The position numbers and the translations under genes are program-made. Of a stretch of 30,425 nt of DNA, positions 14,955 to 22,460 are shown piece after piece (position 1 is the stretch's first letter; every line of letters begins with the position of its first letter). The notes beneath the pieces were generated by a model. The model made no database searches, was not told the DNA's origin, and was given only the letters and a program-made list of their open reading frames with translations. This DNA comes from Candidatus Pacearchaeota archaeon (GTDB taxonomy: Archaea > Nanobdellota > Nanobdellia > Pacearchaeales > GW2011-AR1): assembly GCA_023142835.1 (NCBI GenBank), contig JAGLIS010000011.1:1-30425 (forward strand), given 5' to 3'.

Positions 14955-15224
14955 TTATTTTTTAATCCTTTCAAGTTTATTTAACCTTCGATTAAGTTCA
15001 TCATATTTTTTCTTGTTATTCATATCAAAAATCCATTCAACAAATATCATTGCGGGAAAAATTACAACTAATGTAAAAATCAGACCTTCGACGGTTAATC
15101 TCTTAATTTCTTCAAAAGCAAGGTCAAAAAAAATCCCGTGAATTATAACTCCTACTGAAACAAAAAAAGAAAAAACAAATAATATTAGTATCTGTTTTCG
15201 TATAAGCTCAAATGACTTTATCAT
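14955..15224 (-). CDS. small two-helix membrane protein ahead of hisS
   Basis: 89 residues. Two hydrophobic helices (about 12-33 and 46-67) are followed by a charged, probably coiled-coil tail (NNKKKYDELNRRLNKLERIKK). Both helices are long and uncharged, so an integral membrane protein in the cytoplasmic membrane is likely. It ends 1 nt before the hisS ATG, implying translational coupling. I recognise no family and see no reason in the sequence for its link to aminoacylation. Confidence 0.6.
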   Translation of the reverse strand: MIKSFELIRKQILILFVFSFFVSVGVIIHGIFFDLAFEEIKRLTVEGLIFTLVVIFPAMIFVEWIFDMNNKKKYDELNRRLNKLERIKK

Positions 15225-15269
15225 CTTTTTTTAAGACAAATTAACATTAAAAATCTTTGTAACTTACTT

Positions 15270-15290
15270 GATAGGTGGAAGCCGAGAATC
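15270..15290 (-). repeat. partial copy of the tRNA-His 3' end
   Basis: 21 nt identical to 15379-15399, which covers the acceptor 3' strand, one T-stem strand and the 4 nt beyond the intact tRNA-His. The copy stops inside the T loop. A second degenerate piece at about 15346-15370 resembles the T-loop-to-variable-loop part. Together they look like a broken tRNA-His copy or an integration scar. Confidence 0.6.
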
Positions 15291-15382
15291 TACTCACAAT
15301 TTGCACCTCGTAAAATATTTATTTTTATTTTAGTCATTTTACTCGGAGCGAATCGCTCGCTCGGGCCGTCCCTCGTTCGATA

Positions 15383-15454
15383 GGTGGAAGCCGAGAATCG
15401 AACTCGGGCCATCCGGACCACAACCGAACGTTCTACCACTAAACTACATCCACC
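15383..15454 (-). tRNA. tRNA-His (GTG)
   Basis: On the minus strand the cloverleaf folds as follows: acceptor GTGGATG/CTTCCAC, D stem GTTT/GAAC, anticodon stem TTCGG/CCGGA with loop TTGTGGT (anticodon GTG), T stem and loop CCGAG-TTCGATT-CTCGG. A G at position -1 (15454) faces discriminator C73 (15383), the hallmark of tRNA-His. There is one T-T mismatch in the acceptor stem (6:67). CCA is not encoded. A TATA-like TTTTTATACC at about 15481-15490 on the minus strand lies upstream. The gene precedes the hisS cluster. Confidence 0.92.
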
Positions 15455-15610
15455 ATAGTATGATATTTAATTGAAAATTCGGTATAAAAAGTTTCGCAAT
15501 AATGTATTTTTTATCTTAAACAACTATAAATTATTATTACTTCAGAAATAAGTTTCAATAGTCCCAATTTAATTTGATTAAAATGAATAGAATTAGTATA
15601 TATATATAAT

Positions 15611-16555
15611 TTAATCAAATATACAAGGTGGAACTCCTGTAGAAATAAAATCTTCTTGAACTAAGAAAAAATCAATTATTCTGTTTTCAGGAAATGTTTC
15701 CTCAATCTCCTGTTCAATCCCTCTAACCTCATAAGGATTATCTACAAAAATTCCAAACTCAATAAACGGATCTCCTAAATAATCTAATAAAAAAGAAACT
15801 TTTGGATGAGATTCCAAATATAAATATAATTTAGATCTGTTTTCAAGATTCTTATTTTGAATAAAAAATACAAATTGATATTTATTTAATTTTGATAGGT
15901 TAACAAAAATAGAGTATTTTAGTATATATCCTGATTTTTCAAGGTTCTTTATTCTTTTAATAATTGCTGGTGCAGATATATTAATTTTTTTGCTTAATTC
16001 AATAGAGGTTATTCTTGAGTTTTTTGACAACTTTTTAAGGATAAATTTATCCTTAGGATCAATTTTATAATCCTTATATTTTTCATGTTTTTTTATTGGA
16101 GTAGAATTAAAATATTTTTCATAATAAAATTTAGTTGTTTTATAGAATTCAAATCTATGATCTACAATCCATTCCTTAAATTTTATGTAAATTTCTTGAA
16201 ATCTTTCTTCAATTTCTGTATTGTTTTTACCATAAATCGCCATTCCTAAACTCCAAAGACCGCAATGAGTTCCAGCCCAAGAGATGAAGTCAGACTTTTT
16301 TATGTATTCTATAAATTCTTTTTCACGGCTTGCTTTAATTCTTACGAAAAATAATGCAGATACATAACCAAGTTTAACAGCGTCTATTTCTGTGAAGAAA
16401 TCATGGATAATTTCTTTTTTCTTAAGGTTTTTTATTCTATAATTTAATACTTCTCTTGAAACTCTACATCTTTTAGCCAGTTGAGTATAAGGAATCCTAG
16501 AATTTTTAACCAATTCTACAAGGATTTTGTTATCAATTTTATCCATATTTAACAT
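15611..16555 (-). CDS. double Lrp/AsnC-type transcriptional regulator
   Basis: 314 residues made of two Lrp/AsnC-like halves. The first helix-turn-helix is about 6-48 (DKIDNKILVELVKNSRIPYT...CRVSREVLNYRIKNL) and the second about 165-210 (DPKDKFILKKLSKNSRIT...NISAPAIIKRIKNL), each followed by a ligand-domain-like alpha/beta segment. Lrp proteins bind palindromic AT-rich sites and often sense amino acids; a single chain with both halves would mimic the usual dimer. A TATA box (16571-16580) supports a leaderless start at 16555; ATG 16546 is the alternative. It is divergent from the Qng1-like gene across 84 nt containing two inverted repeats, so it may control itself and that gene. Confidence 0.85.
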   Translation of the reverse strand: MLNMDKIDNKILVELVKNSRIPYTQLAKRCRVSREVLNYRIKNLKKKEIIHDFFTEIDAVKLGYVSALFFVRIKASREKEFIEYIKKSDFISWAGTHCGLWSLGMAIYGKNNTEIEERFQEIYIKFKEWIVDHRFEFYKTTKFYYEKYFNSTPIKKHEKYKDYKIDPKDKFILKKLSKNSRITSIELSKKINISAPAIIKRIKNLEKSGYILKYSIFVNLSKLNKYQFVFFIQNKNLENRSKLYLYLESHPKVSFLLDYLGDPFIEFGIFVDNPYEVRGIEQEIEETFPENRIIDFFLVQEDFISTGVPPCIFD

Positions 16556-16592
16556 AATTAAACTATTCGAATATATAAAGTTTATTATTGTA

Positions 16593-16631
16593 AAAATTTA
16601 TCTAATAAATTTTATCTATTTAATATTAAAT
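16593..16631. promoter_or_regulatory. two inverted repeats in the divergent lrp-like/qng1-like promoter region
   Basis: AAAATTTA-TCTAA-TAAATTTT (16593-16613, 8-bp arms) and the perfect 14-bp palindrome ATTTAATATTAAAT (16618-16631) lie between the two divergent starts. Both are AT-only or nearly so and could arise by chance, but Lrp-type regulators use such sites. Confidence 0.35.
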
Positions 16632-16639
16632 GTGTATTT

Positions 16640-17593
16640 ATGATAGATAAGGATTTAATCAAGAAACTTGGAAGATTAGAAGGCGATGTGAAAGTTGTAG
16701 ATAAAAATATCCAAAATATCTCTAAACATAAGGAATTATTGAAGTACCACTGGCTGAGTGATCCGGAATATGATTTAGAAAGTTTATCTAAGGAGGACTT
16801 ATTGATTTTTCTTTTGATATTGGATGGAACTAGTTTTTCATATTGGGGAGAGCCAAATTGGAAAATAAATTATAAGGGGGAAAATATCAATGGAGCTAGA
16901 GGTATGATATTATCTCTCCGAATAGCAGTTAAGAGTGGATTATTAAAACTGGATGCCCAAAGTTTATCGATTATTAAAAGGGAAGAATATAGAAGAATAT
17001 TTAATGGTGGAGTAGAAATTCCTTTGTTTGAAGAGAGATATCAGATTATAAGGGAGATAGGAAATGTATTGATAAGGGAGTTTGATGGAGATATCAAGAA
17101 GCTAATAAAATTGGCGAGGAAAGATGCTTTAAAACTAGTGAGAATTCTAATCGAATACTTTTATTTTTTTGAAGATTATTCACATTATGAGGGCGAGATC
17201 ATACACTTTAATAAAAAAGCACAATTATTTGTTTTGGATTTTTATAGATTGTTTGGAGGAAAAGGTTTAGCAAATTTGAGAAATGTAAGAAGATTAACTG
17301 CTTGTGCAGATTATAAACTTCCACAGGTACTCAGAAGATTAGGGATACTTGAATATTCAGAGAGTTTAGCTAAAAGGATAGACAATGATATTTTCCTTCC
17401 TTCTGGAAGTTATGAAGAAACAGAAATTAGGATAAAAACATTATATGCTGTTGAGGTGATTAAAAAATATCTTAAATTAAAATTAAATATGGATGTTGAT
17501 AGTCACGAGATTAATGAGCTATTATGGATATTAGGACAGGAAAAAAATCTAAATGATAAACCTTATCACAAAATTAGAACTATAAAATATTGA
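16640..17593 (+). CDS. queuosine salvage protein, DUF2419/Qng1 family
   Basis: 317 residues, full length. Members of this family (human C9orf64/QNG1) hydrolyse queuosine 5'-monophosphate to release queuine. Recalled family landmarks align in order: TSFSYWGEPNW (64-74), ARGMILSLRIAV (86-97), PLFEERYQIIREIGNVLI (128-145), NKKAQLFVLDFY (191-202), ADYKLPQVLRRLG (223-235, with conserved D224), EETEIRIKTL (259-268), EINELLWILGQ (290-300) and the closing YHKIRTIKY, close to the human end. No signal or membrane segment, so cytosolic. Archaea normally make archaeosine rather than queuosine, so the substrate here is open. It is divergent from the double-Lrp regulator. Confidence 0.85.
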   Translation: MIDKDLIKKLGRLEGDVKVVDKNIQNISKHKELLKYHWLSDPEYDLESLSKEDLLIFLLILDGTSFSYWGEPNWKINYKGENINGARGMILSLRIAVKSGLLKLDAQSLSIIKREEYRRIFNGGVEIPLFEERYQIIREIGNVLIREFDGDIKKLIKLARKDALKLVRILIEYFYFFEDYSHYEGEIIHFNKKAQLFVLDFYRLFGGKGLANLRNVRRLTACADYKLPQVLRRLGILEYSESLAKRIDNDIFLPSGSYEETEIRIKTLYAVEVIKKYLKLKLNMDVDSHEINELLWILGQEKNLNDKPYHKIRTIKY

Positions 17594-17687
17594 ATAAATG
17601 AAACTGATTAGAGAGGATTTTAAATTGTTTTTAGGCTACGAATAAATTTAATGGAAGAACAATACTTTATTATAGAATGCTTTTAAT

Positions 17688-18095
17688 TTAATATCCACCA
17701 TAAACTTCCAGCTCTCTCGAGTAGCCGTTGTGATTAAAGTCGAAATTAAATATGAATAAAAATTCTGACATTGCTCGGATTCCTAAGCCTGCTTCTTTGG
17801 TTAATTTATATAGATATTCGACGAAACAGTTGGGGCAGATATATGTGTTGTTCTTTCCGCATGCGACGCATTTTTTTGATTTACCGTCGATGTATCTGTG
17901 AGTTTTTAGGAATCTATCTAATTTTGTTCTAATTTTTGTTTCGTCTTGGGGGAATTGTTGAATCCATTGTTTGAAACCTTTTGCGATACAATTTGGACAG
18001 AGAGGGTGTTCTATATTCTTTCCACAGGATAAACAATCTTCGTGGATTACTTTGATGCAAGGTGTCTCTATAGCGACACATATTTTCTGTTTCAT
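17688..18095 (-). CDS. small protein with two zinc-ribbon-like motifs
   Basis: 135 residues. Two similar Cys4 motifs are visible: CLSCG...LCPNC (about 21-36) and CVACG...ICPNC (about 77-91), each a C-x2-C...C-x2-C zinc knuckle, separated by a helical, basic stretch (KTKLDRFLKTH-like). Two further cysteines (C6, C13) lie near the N-terminus. The C-terminal part is helical and aromatic-rich. Small proteins of this kind usually bind nucleic acid or another protein; the exact role cannot be told. It is alone, convergent with the Qng1-like gene. Confidence 0.65.
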   Translation of the reverse strand: MKQKICVAIETPCIKVIHEDCLSCGKNIEHPLCPNCIAKGFKQWIQQFPQDETKIRTKLDRFLKTHRYIDGKSKKCVACGKNNTYICPNCFVEYLYKLTKEAGLGIRAMSEFLFIFNFDFNHNGYSRELEVYGGY

Positions 18096-18500
18096 TTGAA
18101 AAGTTTGTGTCGCGAAATTATAAGAACTTAATAAAGACGGTATTAGTCCACACTAGAGAGATACAAGAATTCAAGATATACATTCTCTTTTGTGTTTGCA
18201 TAATTTGAGTAAGAGTTAGAAGTTTATATAGTTTTCGGGTTATTTTATTTTTCATAATTATTATGTTAACATAAATATAAAAAAGCTCTGAAACCAAAAG
18301 GAACTGCTCAGGTAATTATAAAAGTTATGAGATTTACGATAATTTTGTAAAAAACATTAAAGATAATACTGTTCTTATGAATTATTTTTTTCTTAGCCAG
18401 ATCTAAACAAATAGTTAGAGTGATTAAGTAAAATATGGTAGTAACTATATAGTAGTTAAATAATAGAAAGATTTATAAGTAAATTTTATCTCCTCAAAAT
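18096..18500. other. 405-nt intergenic region upstream of the AlaE-like gene
   Basis: No ORF with a start codon is credible here. It holds a perfect 14-bp palindrome TTATGTTAACATAA (18261-18274), a 15-nt sequence (18442-18456) also found at 2019-2033, and a TATA box ATTTATAAGT (18471-18480) centred 26 nt before ATG 18501. A long upstream regulatory region for the exporter gene, or an unrecognised RNA, is possible. Confidence 0.5.
18442..18480 (+). promoter_or_regulatory. promoter of the AlaE-like gene with shared upstream element
   Basis: The TATA box ATTTATAAGT (18471-18480) predicts a leaderless transcript from 18501. Upstream, TAACTATATAGTAGT (18442-18456) is identical to 2019-2033 in the promoter of the 83-residue gene, and contains the palindrome ACTATATAGT. 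Confidence 0.5.
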
Positions 18501-19169
18501 ATGAGCATGCAAAAAAACGCTAGAAAAAGTAAAGAAAATATGTTTGAAAAAGTTAAAGATAATTTTACCTATCATTTAGTAGATTCTACCGCCCTCTTAG
18601 CAGAATCTATTCCAATTTTTGCAGCTTTTGAAACAGGAATTGCAGGAATGTCTAACGATGTTTCAATTAATGCTAAACTCATAGTTGCAGGATTAACCTA
18701 TGCTGGACTTGGAACTGCATTAGCGAAAGGTAGAGATTGGTGGAGAAAGACTTTCAAAGTTGGTGATACAACAACTGAAATAGTGCAACTGTTACATGAT
18801 ACTGCTTATATGGCATCTTTTAACTTATTTGCTTCACCGACGATATACTATGCTTCTGGTTCAAGAGACTTAGAAGAAATAGCTATTGGAACTGCTTGTT
18901 CTATTACCTTAGGTTCCGTTAATGGTGGTTTATTGGGATATGCTATTGATACATTTAGGGATTTGACAGGATTAAAGGAATGTGAAAGACCTTCTTATCC
19001 TAATTTTCTAAAAAAACAAAGTCCTAAAGTTAAAAAGATGATAGCTACTGGATTAGTAGCTGGAGCTCTTGGACTAACAGTAGGGATATATGGATTAACT
19101 CAAGATGAGAAACCAGTAACGTATAATGCTCCTCAATCGATTGAACAAACTGTCCAAGACAATAAATAA
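18501..19169 (+). CDS. AlaE-like L-alanine exporter family membrane protein
   Basis: 222 residues. Four hydrophobic segments (about 28-50, 58-76, 100-120, 127-150) match the order of the AlaE exporter: VDSTALLAESI at the first helix, a G-R-D-W basic loop after the second (AKGRDWWRKTF), HDTAYMASFNLFASPTIYY in the third and GLLGYAIDTFRDL at the end of the fourth. AlaE of Escherichia coli exports L-alanine by proton antiport; that substrate is family knowledge only. Unlike the roughly 150-residue AlaE, this protein has an extra C-terminal helix (180-199) and a polar tail. Leaderless start from the TATA box at 18471. Confidence 0.6.
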   Translation: MSMQKNARKSKENMFEKVKDNFTYHLVDSTALLAESIPIFAAFETGIAGMSNDVSINAKLIVAGLTYAGLGTALAKGRDWWRKTFKVGDTTTEIVQLLHDTAYMASFNLFASPTIYYASGSRDLEEIAIGTACSITLGSVNGGLLGYAIDTFRDLTGLKECERPSYPNFLKKQSPKVKKMIATGLVAGALGLTVGIYGLTQDEKPVTYNAPQSIEQTVQDNK

Positions 19170-19179
19170 TTCTCTCAAA

Positions 19180-19199
19180 ATTTAATTTTTTCTTTTTCT
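19180..19199 (+). terminator. T-rich terminator after the AlaE-like gene
   Basis: TTTAATTTTTTCTTTTTCT starts about 11 nt after the stop codon. Such T-runs are the main archaeal termination signal. Confidence 0.4.
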
Positions 19200-19244
19200 A
19201 GAAAACCAAAAGTCCTGATAATGCAACAGCGCTTCATTCTGAAA

Positions 19245-19256
19245 GATATAAAAAGG
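19245..19256 (+). promoter_or_regulatory. TATA box of trxB
   Basis: GATATAAAAAGG is centred about 26 nt before ATG 19276, giving a leaderless transcript. Confidence 0.5.
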
Positions 19257-19275
19257 TATAGTTTTTTGATTTAGA

Positions 19276-20181
19276 ATGGTAGAAGTTTATGACTTAATTA
19301 TTCTTGGAACTGGTCCTGCGGGGATGGCTGCGGCAATTTATGCTGGACGTTATGATATGAAGACTTTAATTATTGGGAATGAGATTGGTGGGACTACGAA
19401 TCTTGCTGGAGAGTTGGAAAATTATCCAGGGTTTGTGGGTTCGGGGATTGATTTAATGAAAAAATTTGAGGAGCAGGCTAAAAAATTTGGGGCTGTGTTT
19501 GAGATGGGGAGTGTTGATAAGTTGGAGAAGGTTGAGGAGGGGTTTTGTGTCGGTGTAGGGGATAAGAAGTTTGTCGGTCGGTCGGTTATTGGTGCGCTTG
19601 GGTCGGAGCGTCGGAAGTTGGGGATTTCAGGGGAAGTGGAATTTTCAGGGAAAGGAGTTTCGTATTGTGCGACCTGTGACGGGAATTTTTTTCGAGGTAA
19701 AACTGTTGCGGTGATTGGTGGTTCTGATTCGGCGGCGAAGGCTGCTATTTATCTTGCGAGTATTTGTGAGAAAGTTTATATCAGTTATCGTGGAGATGAG
19801 ATGAGATGTGCTCCGATAAGTTTGGATAAGATTGAGGCTACGGAAAATGTTGAGATTATTTATAATTCTAAGCCTGTTGAGATTTTGGGGGATGGAAAGG
19901 TTAGTAGGTTGAAATTGGAACTCTTGGAAGGGGATAAGTCAATTGATGTTGATGGGGTTTTTATTGAGGTTGGGTCTGTCCCTTCGACGAAGATTTTTAA
20001 GGGGATTGGTGTTGAATTAGAAAGTGGATATATTAAGGTTGATAAGGAAGGTAGGACTTCTGTTAAAGGTTTATTTGCTGGAGGGGACGGGACGAATAAT
20101 CCGTTTAAGCAGGTGATAACAGCGACGGCGGATGGGGCTTTAGCGGCTAAAAGTGCTTATGATTTTGTTAAGTTGGGGTAG
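19276..20181 (+). CDS. trxB: thioredoxin reductase (NAD(P)H-FAD)
   Basis: 301 residues, close to the 310-320 typical of the low-molecular-weight enzyme. FAD motif GTGPAGMAAAIYAGR (11-25), redox centre C131-A-T-C134 (CATCDG), pyridine-nucleotide motif IGGSDSAAKAA (147-157) and the second FAD motif GLFAGGDGTNNPFKQVITATADG. It reduces thioredoxin-like proteins in the cytosol. The usual NADPH-binding H-R-R-D-x-F-R-A is SYRGDEMRC here, so NADPH preference is uncertain; DPANN and Thermoplasma-type enzymes can differ. The thioredoxin-CcdA fusion at 6637 is a possible final acceptor. The coding strand is strikingly G-rich. Transcription is probably leaderless. Confidence 0.95.
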   Translation: MVEVYDLIILGTGPAGMAAAIYAGRYDMKTLIIGNEIGGTTNLAGELENYPGFVGSGIDLMKKFEEQAKKFGAVFEMGSVDKLEKVEEGFCVGVGDKKFVGRSVIGALGSERRKLGISGEVEFSGKGVSYCATCDGNFFRGKTVAVIGGSDSAAKAAIYLASICEKVYISYRGDEMRCAPISLDKIEATENVEIIYNSKPVEILGDGKVSRLKLELLEGDKSIDVDGVFIEVGSVPSTKIFKGIGVELESGYIKVDKEGRTSVKGLFAGGDGTNNPFKQVITATADGALAAKSAYDFVKLG

Positions 20182-20292
20182 TAAACACGATTTGGTAGAG
20201 AAATTTTACTATAATATTTTGGAAATGTTAAATTTTTGTTAATTGTATCTAAATTAAATATGGACTAGATAGTACAATGCCCCGAAGCGTTT

Positions 20293-20799
20293 TTATTTGA
20301 CTATCATTACCTTTGCATAAAGATGTGCATCAAAAAATTTATCTCTATCTTTTATTGATCTTTTCATAGTTCCTTCTTTTTTATAACCGCATTTTATAGC
20401 AACTTTTTCACTACCTATATTTCTTAGATTCATTAAAATTTTAATTCTTTTTAATCCTAATTTTTGAAATCCTATTTTTTCAAGAATTTTTACGGATTTT
20501 GTAACTATCCCTTTACTCCAATATTCTTCATCTAAAAAATAACTTATTTCTCCAATAAATGTTCTATGCTGGTCAATTTTAATTCCGCAACCTCCAACTA
20601 ATTTTCCATTACACAAAATTGCATAATTGTATTCCAGATTATTTTTTCTTTTTTTTGTATTCCGTCGTAAAAATTCTCTTTCAGCTTCTTCATCTTTTGG
20701 ACAAACATGAAAATACTTAAAATTAGAATTATTTAGGATTTCAAAAAATCTTTTTGCATCTGAAACTCTTTGATTTCTTAATTCAATTTTTGTTGCCAT
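20293..20799 (-). CDS. GNAT-family N-acetyltransferase (RimJ/RimL-like)
   Basis: 168 residues forming one GNAT fold. The N-terminal IELRNQRVSDAKRFFEILNN matches the opening of the RimJ/RimL group. LVGGCGIKID and EISYFLDEEYWSKGIVTKSVKIL give the acetyl-CoA-binding V and Q/R-x-x-G/A region, here in the weaker form W-S-K-G-I-V. NIGSEKVAIKCGYKKEGTMKRS is the typical C-terminal N-x-x-S-x-x-x-x-x-K-x-G-F-x-x-E-G signature. It would transfer an acetyl group to an amine, perhaps a protein N-terminus; the substrate is unknown. A TATA box at 20821-20830 on the minus strand supports a leaderless start at 20799. It is convergent with trxB. Confidence 0.88.
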   Translation of the reverse strand: MATKIELRNQRVSDAKRFFEILNNSNFKYFHVCPKDEEAEREFLRRNTKKRKNNLEYNYAILCNGKLVGGCGIKIDQHRTFIGEISYFLDEEYWSKGIVTKSVKILEKIGFQKLGLKRIKILMNLRNIGSEKVAIKCGYKKEGTMKRSIKDRDKFFDAHLYAKVMIVK

Positions 20800-20928
20800 A
20801 GAATATACTTAAAGAAGAAACTATATAAATTTTCTTGTAGGGAATCAAATAAAAATATCATATAACATCTATTATATCTACTTTTCCAAGTTTAGAGATT
20901 AAGTTTATTACAGAATAAATAAAATTTT

Positions 20929-21816
20929 CTACATCCTCTCCAATCTTGCAATCCTCTTAACTAAAGGAGGATGCGTCATAAACCACTCCCTTTCTTTCGT
21001 CGGCTTAGCCAAAAACAAAGGAGCTACCGCTCCCGAAACTTTCATTGGAGTATTAGACTGGATTTTTTTAAGTGCCCCAATTAATCCCGTCGGTGTTCGC
21101 ATAAATTTGACTGCTGAAGAGTCTGCGGCATATTCCCGTTTTCTGGAAATAGCTAATTGAACCAATGCAACAATTATTGGGGCGAGAATTGCGAGTACGA
21201 TTCCTATAACCATGAATATGACATTATTGTTTCCTCTACTATTTCCCCCTCCCATCATCGAATTCCAAAATAAACTTCTTAAGAATATTTGAGAGATAAT
21301 TGCAATCATTCCGACGAGAACAGCAGTTAATGTCATGAACCTTATGTCGTAGTTTGCGATATGTGAGAGTTCGTGTGAGAGGACGCCTTCAAGTTCTTGT
21401 TTTGTTAGTTTTTCTAAAGCTCCAGTTGTTACACAGATGACCGCGTGTTGTGGGTCTCGTCCTGAAGCGAATGCATTGATTTGTGGGTTATTCATAATGT
21501 AAAGTTTTGGTTTTGGTAATCCTGAAGCAAGGCAAAGTCCTTCGACGATATTGTTGTATTGCCTGTATTCTTGACCGGTAGCTTTTTTTGCACCTACTGA
21601 GGCTATTGCTAAGTCTGCGGATTTGTAGTAACCACCTACGATATAGATTAGTGAGAAAATTGTTCCGAGGATTATTATGAAGAAAAAGTAGTCTCCACCG
21701 AGGATGAAACCAACTGTGTAGATTAAAGCTAAGAGAACTATCAGTACAATTGTGATTAGGAAAATTGAGCTGATTTTGTTTTTTCTAATTTCTTCATGGA
21801 ATGAAAGTCGGTTCAT
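20929..21816 (-). CDS. htpX: membrane zinc metalloprotease HtpX
   Basis: 295 residues. The zinc site is H148-E-L-S-H152 in VLSHELSHIANYD; the third ligand is expected at the Glu of KREYAADSSAV. Two hydrophobic helices at the N-terminus (about 17-39 and 44-62) and two after the active site (about 161-181 and 198-218) anchor it in the cytoplasmic membrane. The C-terminal PPLVKRIARLE is typical. HtpX degrades damaged membrane proteins; its active site faces the cytosol. It follows lemA after 46 nt on the same strand, the pairing seen in many bacteria and archaea. Confidence 0.95.
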   Translation of the reverse strand: MNRLSFHEEIRKNKISSIFLITIVLIVLLALIYTVGFILGGDYFFFIIILGTIFSLIYIVGGYYKSADLAIASVGAKKATGQEYRQYNNIVEGLCLASGLPKPKLYIMNNPQINAFASGRDPQHAVICVTTGALEKLTKQELEGVLSHELSHIANYDIRFMTLTAVLVGMIAIISQIFLRSLFWNSMMGGGNSRGNNNVIFMVIGIVLAILAPIIVALVQLAISRKREYAADSSAVKFMRTPTGLIGALKKIQSNTPMKVSGAVAPLFLAKPTKEREWFMTHPPLVKRIARLERM

Positions 21817-21862
21817 AATTAGGGAAAGTTAGTTGGGTTTTTAATTGTTATCTATGTAAATT

Positions 21863-22411
21863 TTAAAATTCAATTTTTGGTACTGCTTTTTCTGCTTCCA
21901 GGATTTTCAGGTATTCTCTTTTTTTGAATCCGTAAAGGGAAGCGAACCATTTTCCAGGAACCATATTTGTCATAACATTGTAAGACATAATTCCATCGTT
22001 ATAGTATTGTCTTGCATAAGCGACTTTATCCTCGATAGCGGAAAGTTCTTGTTGTAGTTGTAGGAAGTTTGTGTTTGCTTTTAGGTCTGGGTAGCCTTCC
22101 GCAATTGCGAAAATTGATTTAAGTGCCGATTGTAATTGGTTGCCCGCTTTCATTTTGTCTTCGACGCCTGATGCTCCTACAAGGGCTTTTCTTGCATCAG
22201 TTACCTCTTTGATTACCCCTTTCTCGTGTTTCATGTATCCTTTTACAGCAGACAATAAGTTAGGGATTAGGTCTGAACGTTTTTTGAGTTGGACACTTAT
22301 TTGTGCCAAAGAGTTGTCGATTTGATGGGCTAATCTTACGAAATTATTGTAATAGTTGAAGAATATTATTACTACGACTGCGATTATTCCAAGAGTTATC
22401 CAAAGTATCAT
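21863..22411 (-). CDS. lemA: LemA family protein
   Basis: 182 residues. One N-terminal membrane helix (about 2-21) is followed by a four-helix bundle with the family landmarks IDNSLAQISVQLKKRSDLIPNL, VTDARKAL, LQQELSAIEDKVAYARQYYNDGIMSYN and PGKWFASLYGF. The bulk is predicted to lie outside the cytoplasm. Function is poorly known; LemA commonly accompanies HtpX, as here (46 nt apart). Its start is set by a TATA box shared with the divergent ferredoxin gene, leaving essentially no leader. Confidence 0.93.
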   Translation of the reverse strand: MILWITLGIIAVVVIIFFNYYNNFVRLAHQIDNSLAQISVQLKKRSDLIPNLLSAVKGYMKHEKGVIKEVTDARKALVGASGVEDKMKAGNQLQSALKSIFAIAEGYPDLKANTNFLQLQQELSAIEDKVAYARQYYNDGIMSYNVMTNMVPGKWFASLYGFKKREYLKILEAEKAVPKIEF

Positions 22412-22432
22412 ACATAATTAAAAAAGAATAAG

Positions 22433-22440
22433 TTTATAAA
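22433..22440. promoter_or_regulatory. single palindromic TATA box between lemA and ferredoxin
   Basis: TTTATAAA reads the same on both strands. Its centre is 24-26 nt from both divergent ATG codons (22411 minus, 22461 plus), the usual TATA-to-start spacing here. No other TATA-like box fits the 49-nt gap, so one site probably drives both leaderless transcripts. Confidence 0.65.
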
Positions 22441-22460
22441 TATTACTGGAATAAAATAAT

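Noticed and set aside
18199..18352. Open frame containing KKALKPKGTAQVIIK
   Set aside because: No start codon in the frame and no recognisable family; taken as chance in AT-rich DNA.
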